Assembly: GCA_946479015.1 (NCBI GenBank)
Contig: CAMLEQ010000053.1
Span: 1 to 13,145, forward strand
DNA: 13,145 bases
Direction: 5' to 3'
DNA from: an uncultured Gemmatimonadota bacterium
Lineage (GTDB): Bacteria > Gemmatimonadota > Gemmatimonadetes > Gemmatimonadales > Gemmatimonadaceae
Shown here: positions 6,346 to 13,145 of the stretch, one piece after another
Position numbering within the stretch: position 1 is the first letter of the stretch
How the letters are laid out: every line of letters starts with the position of its first letter
Made by a program: the position numbers and the translations under genes
The notes under the pieces: generated by a model
Seen by the model: only the letters and a program-made list of their open reading frames with translations
Database searches by the model: none
What the model was told of the DNA's origin: nothing

Positions 6346-7740
6346 TCAGTTCACCGAGCACGACGCCTTTTCGAGGTGCCCCCCCCGGGCGTTGGCCTCA
6401 TCCGAGGGGATCGGGAAGCTGTAGATCGGATCGAAGTCGCGCTCCTGGCCGACGCCAACGGGCGGCTCGCTCCCATTGAGCTTGCCGAACATGCGGGCGT
6501 CGATCCAGCGTGCCCCGCTCTGCTCCAGCAGCGAGTAGCGCTTCTCGTACAGCAGCCTGTTCAACGCCGCGCTGAGCGACGCCGGGGCGACGGCGGTGAG
6601 CCCACCGTCGTTCGTCCGGAGGAAGTTGATCACGGTGATCATGTTCGGGAGATCGTTCTGCCCGAAGTAGACCTCGCCCTGGAGCGCGATCAGCTCCTTG
6701 TTCGTGAGAATCGACACCGGATCGGTGGGGGTCTTGTACAGCGTGAACGCAACGTCCGACGTCACGCCACTCACCGTCACGGTCGAGCTGTCGGCCGTGT
6801 AGCGCGCGACGCGCGCATCACCAGAATCGGCCTCGGCCCGCACGCGCGGGTTCGCCCGGATGGTCGGATCGAACAGTCCGTTCGTCGCATCACCCGAGTT
6901 GGTCGAGTAGGTGTGCATCGGCCCGGCGTTCAGATCCGCGCCGGCCGACATGTCCATGAACGAGGCGTTGAGCGCCGTCTGGGCGGCGGCGATCGCGCCC
7001 GCATCCACGCTTCCGTCCGCGGCGAAGTTGCGGAACGCGAGCTCCACGTTCGCCTTGGCCGCGAGACCGCGGTTGAACTTCAGGAAGCTCGCCGGATCGT
7101 CGAACCCGGCGAATCCCGATGGCAGCTGGAACGGGAACGACGCGCCGCCGTTGGCGAGGTTCGTCGCCGCGCTGTCCAGCAGGGAGACCACGTACGCCAG
7201 CACGTCCCCCTTGCAGCTCAGCGGAACCGGCGGCGCCGCGGGATCCACATCCACGTTGATCGCCGCCCCGGCCGTATCGCGCACCTCGGCGATGCGGAGG
7301 TAGAGCAGCCCCTTCACCGTCTGGATGAACCCGATCGTCGCGGCCTTCTCCTGGTCGGAGAGCACGCCCGCGTCCGCGCTCGACACACCGCTGATGCCGA
7401 TGTTGGCGAGGCGGATGGTCGAGTACGGCGCGCCCCACATCGCCGTACCGAGGAAGTCGGAGTTCTGAACCTTCTCACCGAGCAACTCGGTGATCCACCG
7501 GGGCTCCGACCCGGTGATCCGGTACAGGTCGCGACCGATCGTCTCACCGAAGACGATCTCGGTCTCGTTCTGCCCACGGTCGCCGCGAATGACGCCCGTG
7601 GCCAGCGCCTGCACCTGCGACCGATCCGTGATGGTCGAGAAGTCGTTCACGCTCGGGTTGTTCTGGTCGGGCATCGTGGCATCCTTACACGCGCCGACCG
7701 CCAGCACGCCGAGCGCCAACGCCAAGTATCTGGCTCGCAT
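6346..7740 (-). CDS. SusD/RagB-family outer-membrane substrate-binding lipoprotein
   Basis: A 464-residue surface lipoprotein that caps its TonB-dependent partner and hands over a glycan or peptide ligand. The N-terminus MRARYLALALGVLAVGAC is a lipoprotein signal peptide with lipobox VGAC and lipidated Cys18, followed by a polar linker KDATMPDQNNP. The middle shows the helical TPR-like SusD core (for example MWGAPYSTIRLANI, GFIQTVKGLLYLRIAEV, LAAKANVELAFRNF). The C-terminus LLYEKRYSLLEQSGARWIDARMFG and YSFPIPSDEANARG match the conserved SusD ending. ATG at 7740 was chosen because the lipoprotein signal begins there and GGGAGAG precedes it on the minus strand; an in-frame upstream ATG would add 24 residues before the signal. 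It lies 55 nt downstream of susC, same strand, so one operon. The length is near the short end of the family (450-600). The ligand is unknown. Confidence 0.93.
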   Translation of the reverse strand: MRARYLALALGVLAVGACKDATMPDQNNPSVNDFSTITDRSQVQALATGVIRGDRGQNETEIVFGETIGRDLYRITGSEPRWITELLGEKVQNSDFLGTAMWGAPYSTIRLANIGISGVSSADAGVLSDQEKAATIGFIQTVKGLLYLRIAEVRDTAGAAINVDVDPAAPPVPLSCKGDVLAYVVSLLDSAATNLANGGASFPFQLPSGFAGFDDPASFLKFNRGLAAKANVELAFRNFAADGSVDAGAIAAAQTALNASFMDMSAGADLNAGPMHTYSTNSGDATNGLFDPTIRANPRVRAEADSGDARVARYTADSSTVTVSGVTSDVAFTLYKTPTDPVSILTNKELIALQGEVYFGQNDLPNMITVINFLRTNDGGLTAVAPASLSAALNRLLYEKRYSLLEQSGARWIDARMFGKLNGSEPPVGVGQERDFDPIYSFPIPSDEANARGGHLEKASCSVN

Positions 7741-7795
7741 GGCTCTCCCGGAAAGCGAGGGGAATCGATTGGAGTGTTCTGTCGTCGCGCGCATG

Positions 7796-10729
7796 TCAGA
7801 AGTCCACCGCAAGCGTGAAGAAGAAGCTGCGTGAGGGCGGGAACGGCGCGAGATCCTGGCTGCGGTTGATGTTCTGGTTGCCGAAGTTGGACACCTCGGG
7901 GTCGAGTCCCGGGTAGCTCGTCCAGGTCTTCAGGTTGCGGCCGCTCAACTCCGCCCGCACGCCGCTCGCGACACCACCGAACACGGAGTGCACGAGCGTC
8001 TCGGGGAGCTGGTACGAGAGCGTCAGCTCGCGCAGCTTCACGAACGACGCATCCTGAATGTAGACCGACTCGCCGTTGTGGAAGCGGGTCACGCGGTCCG
8101 TGGACGCCGCGACGTCCGGCGCGGTCCCCAGCTCGTCGTACACGTTCTGCGTGATGTCCACGACGTCGCCACCGTGGCGCCAGTCGATCAGGCCGTACAG
8201 CCGGAACGGACCGACGGTGAACTGGTTGGAGAAGCCGACCGTGAACTTGGGCTCGTAGTCGCCCATCTGCACCGGGTCGCCGTCGGCGTTGATGCCGTAG
8301 ATCTGCGACGGCGAGTGCCCCTGCTCGATGAAGCCCGAGCCGTACGCGAAGCCGAAGGAGTTCGGCGGACGGAACGCCGGCACCGGCAGCTGGGTGACCT
8401 TGCCGACGTTCTTCGTGAACGTGGCGTGCGACTCCCAGGTCAGCTCCTTGCTCTGGACCGGGAAGCCGGTGAGCGAGAGCTCCACGCCACGGTTCCGGAT
8501 CTCACCGCCGTTGAAGATGCGGACGGCGTAGCCGGTCGTCGGCGCCAGGCGCTGCTGGAGCAGCAGGTCGCTATTGGTCTTCTGATAGACGGAGCCCGAG
8601 AACGCGATGCGCGAGTCGAGCATCCCGAAGTCGAGACCGACCTCGATCTCCTTCTCACGCTCCGGATGCAGGTTCGGATCCGCGAGCGTGCCGCCGATCT
8701 GCAGCCCGTTCTGCCCGTCGTACGTCACGCCGTTGAGCGACGTGAACTTGTTGCCGTACACCGGCTCGTTCCCCGTCTCGCCGTAGGCGGCGCGGAGCTT
8801 GAACTCGGTGAACGGCCCGAGCTCCGGGAAGCGATACGAACCCGAGACCTTCGGGTAGTAGAACAGCTTGTTCACATCCGCGTTGTTCGTGCTGCGCTGG
8901 CCGAGAATGCCGCCCGACAGGTAGAGGCGCTGGTTGAACATGAGCACTTCTTCCTGGCCGAACACGGCGAGCGTCCGGACGGGCTGCCGGTTCTCGAACA
9001 CGTTCGTCGCCGAGCCGCGGTCGATGTTGTGCTGCCCGGTGAGCAGGTCCTGCGTCACCACGTTCGTGATGGCCAGGTTGTCGTAGCCGCGACGCAGACC
9101 GGCCGACGTCGTCGCCTGGAAGCCATCCGGCGAAGGCGTGTAGGCGTGCTTCAGCGTGAGCGCGATCGGCGCGCGGGTCTCGGTGCCCGTGAGGTCCGTC
9201 GCCGTCCCCGGGAGCCCGTCCACCGGCTCGTAGAACAGCGCCGCCGGCGAGTAGATGTTCGACTTGTAGGTGTAGTGGTCGATCCCCAGGTCCATCGTCG
9301 CATCGAGGCTCTGGGTGGACGACGTGAACACCGAGTACTTCGCGTTCACCGACCCGATGAAGCGGAAGTTGTCCTCGGGCACCTGCAGCAGCGCGGCCGT
9401 CTGCAGCGGATTGCTATGGCTGCTGATGAACGGGTTGCTGTTGTAGGATCCGTCGGGATTGCGCAGCGGGAAGAAGCTCGGCGTCTGCGCGAACACGAAG
9501 TACGGCGTGACGTTGACGTTGTCGTTGTTCGAGATGCCGCGCTTGGTGAGCGAGTGGACCAGGTTCGTGTTCACCTTGACCTGCAGCTTCGAGCCGACGA
9601 GCTGGGTCAGGTTCGCGCGCACGCTCTGCTTGTCGTAGCCGGTGCCGCGCATGATCCCGTTGTCGTGCATCGCGAGCCCCGACACGAAGTACTGTGTCGC
9701 GTCCGTGCCGCCGCTCAGGCTCAGGTTCGACTCGTACGAGAGGCTCTTGTCGCCGTAGACCTCCTGCTCGTAGTCCTCGAACCCGCCCGTCTGCTGGTAC
9801 CAGGCGTCGACGGTGGCCGCGTCGATGCCGTAGGCGGACGCGAAGTCCTCGGCCTCCGCCTGCGTGAAGTGGCGCGCGCCGAGCTTGTGCTCGAGCTCGT
9901 GCGTGCCGAAGCGCTGCGTGAGGGCGAAGCGCGGCTTCCCGCTCGTCCCGTGCTTGGTCGTGATGACGACCACGCCGTTGGCTGCCTGCGACCCGTAGAT
10001 CGCCGCCGCCGAGGGCCCCTTCAGGATCTCGATGTTCTCGATGTCGTCCGGGTTGAGGTCGGCGATGCGGTTCACGCCGTTGTCCTGGCTCGACGCGTTC
10101 ATCCCCGCCCCGGCGCTCGACACGGCATTCAGGCCGTTGTTGATCGTCGTGTTGGCCACGGGCAGGCCGTCGATCACGTACAGCGGCTGGGAGTTACCGA
10201 AGATCGACGTGACGCCGCGCATGCGCACCTGGAGCCCGCCGCCCGGCGCGCCGGAGTTGGCGGTGACCACCGCACCCGCCACCTTCCCCTGCAGCGCGTT
10301 CTCCAGCGTCGGCGTGTGCGTGTGCGTCAGATCCTCGGCCTTCACCACCGCGACGTCGTTCGCCAAGTTCCGGCGCGCGACACTCGTCGCCTGACCGGTG
10401 ATGACCTCCTGGCTGAGCTGCATGACGTCGGCCTTGATCTTCACCGCGACCTCGTTCTGGTCGGCGGCCACCGGCACCGTCGCCGGCTGGTACCCGATGC
10501 GGCGCACGTCGAGCGTGACGGCACCATTGGGCACGTTGATGTTGAACCGTCCATCGGCGCCGGTATAGGTGCCGATCGAGGTGCCCTTCACGGTCACGCG
10601 CACCGCGTTGACCGGGGCACCGCTCTCGACATCAGTCACCGTGCCGTGGATCGATCGCTGCGCCAGCGCTGCATGACTGCAGATCGCGCTGAGCAGCGTC
10701 CCTACCACGAGTGAACAAAGCTTGCGCAC
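7796..10729 (-). CDS. SusC/RagA-family TonB-linked outer-membrane transporter
   Basis: A 977-residue outer-membrane barrel importing oligomers with TonB-ExbBD energy. A signal peptide (RKLCSLVVGTLLSAI..HAALA) is followed by a carboxypeptidase-regulatory-like domain at about 24-105 (GTVTDVESGAPVNAVRV, DGRFNINVPNG). A linker EVITGQATSVARRNL leads into the plug, with LENALQGKVAGAVV, LYVIDGLPV and the SusC signature GPSAAAIYGSQAANGVVVIT starting at residue 238. The rest is barrel, ending in FFFTLAVDF with the terminal Phe expected for BAM insertion. No STN signalling domain is present, so there is no sign of anti-sigma-factor signalling. GTG at 10729 was chosen because GGGAGG lies just upstream on the minus strand; the in-frame GTG at 10741 has no ribosome site. 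Followed by susD 55 nt downstream. No polysaccharide-degrading enzyme lies within the window, so the substrate may be a peptide, glycan or other large molecule. Confidence 0.95.
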   Translation of the reverse strand: MRKLCSLVVGTLLSAICSHAALAQRSIHGTVTDVESGAPVNAVRVTVKGTSIGTYTGADGRFNINVPNGAVTLDVRRIGYQPATVPVAADQNEVAVKIKADVMQLSQEVITGQATSVARRNLANDVAVVKAEDLTHTHTPTLENALQGKVAGAVVTANSGAPGGGLQVRMRGVTSIFGNSQPLYVIDGLPVANTTINNGLNAVSSAGAGMNASSQDNGVNRIADLNPDDIENIEILKGPSAAAIYGSQAANGVVVITTKHGTSGKPRFALTQRFGTHELEHKLGARHFTQAEAEDFASAYGIDAATVDAWYQQTGGFEDYEQEVYGDKSLSYESNLSLSGGTDATQYFVSGLAMHDNGIMRGTGYDKQSVRANLTQLVGSKLQVKVNTNLVHSLTKRGISNNDNVNVTPYFVFAQTPSFFPLRNPDGSYNSNPFISSHSNPLQTAALLQVPEDNFRFIGSVNAKYSVFTSSTQSLDATMDLGIDHYTYKSNIYSPAALFYEPVDGLPGTATDLTGTETRAPIALTLKHAYTPSPDGFQATTSAGLRRGYDNLAITNVVTQDLLTGQHNIDRGSATNVFENRQPVRTLAVFGQEEVLMFNQRLYLSGGILGQRSTNNADVNKLFYYPKVSGSYRFPELGPFTEFKLRAAYGETGNEPVYGNKFTSLNGVTYDGQNGLQIGGTLADPNLHPEREKEIEVGLDFGMLDSRIAFSGSVYQKTNSDLLLQQRLAPTTGYAVRIFNGGEIRNRGVELSLTGFPVQSKELTWESHATFTKNVGKVTQLPVPAFRPPNSFGFAYGSGFIEQGHSPSQIYGINADGDPVQMGDYEPKFTVGFSNQFTVGPFRLYGLIDWRHGGDVVDITQNVYDELGTAPDVAASTDRVTRFHNGESVYIQDASFVKLRELTLSYQLPETLVHSVFGGVASGVRAELSGRNLKTWTSYPGLDPEVSNFGNQNINRSQDLAPFPPSRSFFFTLAVDF

Positions 10730-10784
10730 GTCGCCTCCCACGGGTTATGGAGGAAAATGAATGAGCACGCGCGCCGACCACGGG

Positions 10785-10804
10785 CCCGCCCCCAAGTGGG
10801 CGGG
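10785..10804 (-). other. Leader hairpin upstream of susC
   Basis: CCCGCCC (10785-10791) pairs with GGGCGGG (10798-10804) around a 6-nt loop. It would lie in the 5' untranslated leader of the susC transcript if the proposed promoter is used. No T-tract follows on the minus strand. Its role is unknown; it could affect mRNA stability or regulate susC expression. Confidence 0.4.
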
Positions 10805-10843
10805 TCAGCCTCCGATGCTTTAGGTCGGCACACGGCGGTCCCG

Positions 10844-10872
10844 ACGTTATGGTTGTGTTAGCGCCTCGTCAA
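10844..10872 (-). promoter_or_regulatory. Candidate sigma-70-type promoter for susC-susD
   Basis: On the minus strand TTGACG (10872-10867) is followed after 17 nt by TAACGT (10849-10844). The -35 matches 5 of 6 consensus bases; the -10 matches only 3 of 6. Transcription would start near 10837 and give a leader of about 108 nt with a GC hairpin. This is a pattern match only. Confidence 0.4.
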
Positions 10873-10884
10873 CATCCGGTGACG

Positions 10885-10890
10885 TAAAAT
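10885..10890 (+). promoter_or_regulatory. Possible -10 element for the MbfA-like gene
   Basis: TAAAAT stands out in an AT-rich island (GTAAAATTTTGC) of the otherwise GC-rich divergent intergenic region. No good -35 hexamer lies at the right distance, and the leader to ATG 11031 would be about 135 nt. No Fur- or Irr-like palindrome was recognised here, although homologues in rhizobia are iron-regulated. The rest of 10742-11030 holds no gene that I can support. Confidence 0.25.
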
Positions 10891-11030
10891 TTTGCGGCAT
10901 TCGGCCAGAAAATCGTGAGAGTTCGCTCATGGGCGCTCCGGCAATCCCGCACCCGGTGCCCTGACTTTCCCGATCGACCACGCCATCCCGGGTGAGTTAG
11001 CGTTCCGGAACGAGACAATTCGGAGCGCTC

Positions 11031-12239
11031 ATGTCCTCCCCCACTCCCTCGCGGACCCCCGTCCCCGCCCCCGACGCGCCGCACGACGCCGCGACCACGC
11101 CCCCCTCCCCGGCCGACGTCCGCCGCTTCGCGCGCAACCGCCAGGGGGAGATCGACAGCGCCGCCACCTACGAGGCGCTCGCCTCGCTGGAGCACGATCC
11201 CGAGCTCTCCGAGGTGTATCGCCGTCTCGGCGGCACCGAGCGGCGCCACGCCGCCTTCTGGGAGCAGCGAATGCGCGCCGCGGGCGCACCCGTCCCCCGC
11301 CCCACCCCCTCCTGGCGCGCGCGGACGCTGATCGCCATCGCCAAGCGCTTCGGTGCCCGTTCGATCCTCTCCACCCTCATCGCCGGCGAGTCGCGCGACA
11401 CCGGCGGCTACGCCAATCAACCCGAGTCGCGCCACACGTCGCTCCCCGCCGACGAGCGCTCGCACCGGCGGCTCCTCCTCGCCCTGGAGGGAGTGCGCGG
11501 GCGCAGCGGCGAGGGGGTGGAAGGTTCCACCCTCGCGCGCCTCGAGGGGCGCCACCGCGCCGTGGGGGGGAACGCGCTCCGCGCCGCGGTGCTCGGGGCG
11601 AACGACGGGCTGGTGTCGAACCTCAGCCTCGTGATGGGAGTCGCCGGCGCGGAGGCCTCCGGTCGCACGCTGCTCGTCACCGGGCTCGCCGGGCTGCTCG
11701 CCGGCGCGTGCTCCATGGCCATGGGGGAGTGGCTCTCCGTCCAGAGCTCGCGCGAGCTGAACGAGCGCCAGATCGAGATCGAGCGCGAGGAGTTGGCCGC
11801 CGCGCCACAGGAAGAGGCGGAGGAGCTGGCACTGATCTATCGCGCCAAGGGGATCCCCGCCGAGGAGGCGACGGCGCTCGCCACGCGCATCGTGGGCGAC
11901 AGCGGCACCGCGCTCGACACGCTCGCGCGCGAGGAGCTGGGGATCGACCCCGCGGAGCTGGGCGGGTCGGCGTGGGAGGCGGCGATCACGTCGTTCGTGC
12001 TCTTCGCGATCGGTGCGATCATCCCGGTGCTCCCATACTTCTTCATGGTGGGGACGGGGGCCATCGTCGTGAGCGTCGCCGCCAGCGCGGCCGCGCTCTT
12101 CCTCATCGGCGCGGCGATCACGCTGTTCACCGGGCGCGGTGTCCTCCACTCCGGGGCACGCCAGCTCCTGTTCGGCCTCGGCGCGGCGGCGCTCACCTAT
12201 GGTATAGGACGTCTGGTGGGGGTGAGCATCGCCGGGTGA
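11031..12239 (+). CDS. MbfA-like iron exporter: ferritin-like domain fused to VIT1/CCC1 transporter
   Basis: A 402-residue inner-membrane protein with two modules. After a Pro/Ala-rich tail (1-28), residues about 30-155 form a ferritin-like/rubrerythrin four-helix domain. Glu40 lies in the first helix, ExxH at 70-73, Glu120 in the third helix and a second ExxH at 142-145, the set expected for a diiron site. Residues about 175-402 are a VIT1/CCC1 transporter: LGANDGLVSNLSLVMGV, LAGACSMAMGEWLSVQS, then a glutamate-rich cytoplasmic helical region (RQIEIEREELAAAPQEEAEEL), then three further membrane segments ending near the C-terminus. This order is that of rhizobial MbfA, which exports iron and protects against iron and peroxide stress; the same role is inferred here. 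GGAG at 11022-11025 supports the start. It is divergent from susC and convergent with the DUF2231 gene, with 51 nt between their ends. Confidence 0.9.
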   Translation: MSSPTPSRTPVPAPDAPHDAATTPPSPADVRRFARNRQGEIDSAATYEALASLEHDPELSEVYRRLGGTERRHAAFWEQRMRAAGAPVPRPTPSWRARTLIAIAKRFGARSILSTLIAGESRDTGGYANQPESRHTSLPADERSHRRLLLALEGVRGRSGEGVEGSTLARLEGRHRAVGGNALRAAVLGANDGLVSNLSLVMGVAGAEASGRTLLVTGLAGLLAGACSMAMGEWLSVQSSRELNERQIEIEREELAAAPQEEAEELALIYRAKGIPAEEATALATRIVGDSGTALDTLAREELGIDPAELGGSAWEAAITSFVLFAIGAIIPVLPYFFMVGTGAIVVSVAASAAALFLIGAAITLFTGRGVLHSGARQLLFGLGAAALTYGIGRLVGVSIAG

Positions 12240-12290
12240 TCGTCCCCCGGCGACGTCCCCGCCGTCCCGGCCCCGGCGCGCTCAGCGCGC
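12240..12290. other. Convergent gene junction with weak palindrome
   Basis: This 51-nt spacer separates two convergent stops. At 12276-12290 the sequence GCGCGCTCAGCGCGC can form a short stem (5 bp, 5-nt loop) and begins a 9-nt direct repeat GCGCGCTCA (12276-12284 and 12285-12293) that runs into the DUF2231 stop codon. There is no T-tract, so it is at best a weak terminator for either gene. Confidence 0.35.
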
Positions 12291-12911
12291 TCAGCGCACT
12301 CCCGCCCCGGCGCGCGCGGGCGCGCGGTGCGACCGGCCGTCGTGGCGCGTGAGCCGCGGCGCCACGTTTCCGTGCACGATATCCTTCACCATCGACGGGA
12401 CCGCGTGCGCCAGGTCGCGCGCCGACGTGCGCGCTACCTTCTTCAGCTGCCCGCGGCGTAGCTCCGGGGCGTCCTTGTCGTAGAGCCCATCGGCCGCTTC
12501 CACCCCAACGCCGTGCTGGTACACCATCTTGCCGCCCAGGTACGCCGTGTACACGAGCACGCCGATCCCCGCCAGCCCGAGCCCGAGATAGCCCACGCTC
12601 GGCTCCTCCCGCCGCCAGCGCCACATCGCCATGGCGCCGGTGGCCAGCGTGGCGAAGAAGTTCAGGTTGCGGTGGGTGATGAGCATGTCGAGCGACTCCC
12701 CCTCGACGCTCACTTCCTCCTGCGCCACGAGCCCCGTCACGCCGGCGATCAGCTCGGAGATGGCGGCGATCCCGATCCCGCGGCGTCCCGTCTCGAGCAA
12801 CGTCTCGTCCCCCATCACGCGCCCGAGGAGGTCAGCCCCCACCGCGACGGGCAGCATGCCGATCGGGAGGTGGACGAGGGCGGGATGCACTTCCTGTAGA
12901 CGAATGGCCAT
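12291..12911 (-). CDS. DUF2231 family integral membrane protein
   Basis: A 206-residue predicted inner-membrane protein of unknown function. The N-terminus carries the DUF2231 hallmark HPALVHLPIG (residues 9-18, His9 and His14) at the start of the first helix. Helices follow at about 11-32, 44-64, 83-97 and 107-127, with THRNLNFF (His80) before the third and GGKMVYQHGVGV (His133) after the fourth. The regularly placed histidines look like possible heme or metal ligands, but no biochemical function is established to my knowledge. After residue 140 comes a basic, non-membrane tail. ATG at 12911 was chosen because AGGAGG lies just upstream on the minus strand. A reading frame open to 13118 exists, but the extra 69 residues are Arg/Ala/Glu-rich, run through 13-bp repeats and are judged non-coding. 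It is convergent with the iron transporter. Confidence 0.88.
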   Translation of the reverse strand: MAIRLQEVHPALVHLPIGMLPVAVGADLLGRVMGDETLLETGRRGIGIAAISELIAGVTGLVAQEEVSVEGESLDMLITHRNLNFFATLATGAMAMWRWRREEPSVGYLGLGLAGIGVLVYTAYLGGKMVYQHGVGVEAADGLYDKDAPELRRGQLKKVARTSARDLAHAVPSMVKDIVHGNVAPRLTRHDGRSHRAPARAGAGVR

Positions 12912-12984
12912 GGGCCCCTCCTGAAGGCGAAGACCCGCGTCGGCGCGCAAGAACGGCGCCTGCACGAGCCTCCGGTGTTCGGCC

Positions 12985-13101
12985 GCGCTCCTCGGCCGGG
13001 CTCCTCGGCCGGGCTCCTCGGCCGGACCGAGATCCGCTCGGGCTCCTCGGCCGTGGCGGCGCTCGGGCGCTCTGGTTGGGTTCCGCTCGAGCTCCTCGGC
13101 C
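12985..13101. repeat. Five copies of a 13-bp repeat, three in tandem
   Basis: The unit GGGCTCCTCGGCC occurs at 12985-12997 (GCG at its first three bases), 12998-13010 and 13011-13023 in direct tandem, then at 13040-13052 and 13089-13101 (GAG at its first three bases). The last two are each preceded by TCCGCTC, so they share a longer unit of about 20 nt. On the minus strand, the direction of the DUF2231 gene, each copy reads GGCCGAGGAGCCC and contains a Shine-Dalgarno-like GAGGAG. The 13-bp period is not a multiple of three, which argues against coding. Confidence 0.85.
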
Positions 13102-13145
13102 TTGGCGCCGGGGGCCATTCGCTTCGGCGGCGTGCGCGCTTACAC

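Noticed and set aside
7741..7812. Upstream in-frame start for the SusD protein
   Set aside because: It would place 24 residues before a normal lipoprotein signal peptide and overlap the end of susC; ATG 7740 has its own ribosome site.
5065..7818. A 917-codon open frame on the + strand
   Set aside because: It runs through the end of the CgeB-like gene, the nucleotidyltransferase in another frame, a terminator and the whole antisense of susD. No protein family is visible.
7988..10714. A 908-codon open frame on the + strand opposite susC
   Set aside because: Its translation is Arg/Val/Glu/His-rich low-complexity sequence with no recognisable motif, and it is fully antisense to a clear SusC gene. 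Long antisense frames are expected in GC-rich coding DNA.
12912..13118. 69-codon N-terminal extension of the DUF2231 frame
   Set aside because: It is read through non-triplet 13-bp repeats. A strong AGGAGG directly precedes ATG 12911, and the family motif HPALVHLPIG begins 9 residues after that start.

Overview
This is a 13.1 kb window of GC-rich bacterial DNA. It pairs a SusC/RagA-type TonB receptor and a SusD-type lipoprotein with very GC-rich coding sequence and GTG starts. That combination fits Gemmatimonadota best. GC-rich Rhodothermota-like bacteria are the main alternative, and no rRNA or marker gene here settles it. Most genes have a recognisable Shine-Dalgarno or a stop/start overlap, so starts could be refined well.

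Left part (1-6316, all + strand). The window opens inside a fused membrane/ATPase ABC exporter (MsbA-like type). A strong hairpin follows, then a compact five-gene glycoconjugate cluster: a PIG-L-family zinc deacetylase, a GT4 glycosyltransferase, a FemAB/CelD-like GNAT acyltransferase, a CgeB-like glycosyltransferase and an RmlA-like sugar nucleotidyltransferase. The first three are joined by overlaps of 1 and 14 nt. The last two are separated by 3 nt. Between the two blocks lies a perfect 21-bp inverted repeat that contains the end of the GNAT gene. Read together, the genes suggest activating a sugar phosphate to a nucleotide sugar, transferring sugars, removing an N-acetyl group and re-acylating the freed amine. 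The logic resembles mycothiol/bacillithiol synthesis or a decorated cell-surface glycan. I do not recognise the product, and this cluster is the best candidate for something undescribed.

Middle (6279-10870). A perfect 17-bp hairpin ends both convergent transcription units. On the minus strand lies a two-gene susC-susD operon with a candidate promoter and a roughly 100-nt leader. It encodes an outer-membrane uptake pair. No glycoside hydrolase, sulfatase or regulator lies next to it, so its substrate cannot be read from context.

Right part (10870-13145). An MbfA-like protein (ferritin-like diiron domain fused to a VIT1/CCC1 iron transporter) runs divergently from susC. It converges on a DUF2231 four-helix membrane protein with histidines at its membrane segments. 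Upstream of the DUF2231 gene is a non-coding stretch with five copies of a 13-bp repeat. No tRNA, rRNA, CRISPR array, insertion sequence or phage gene was seen.
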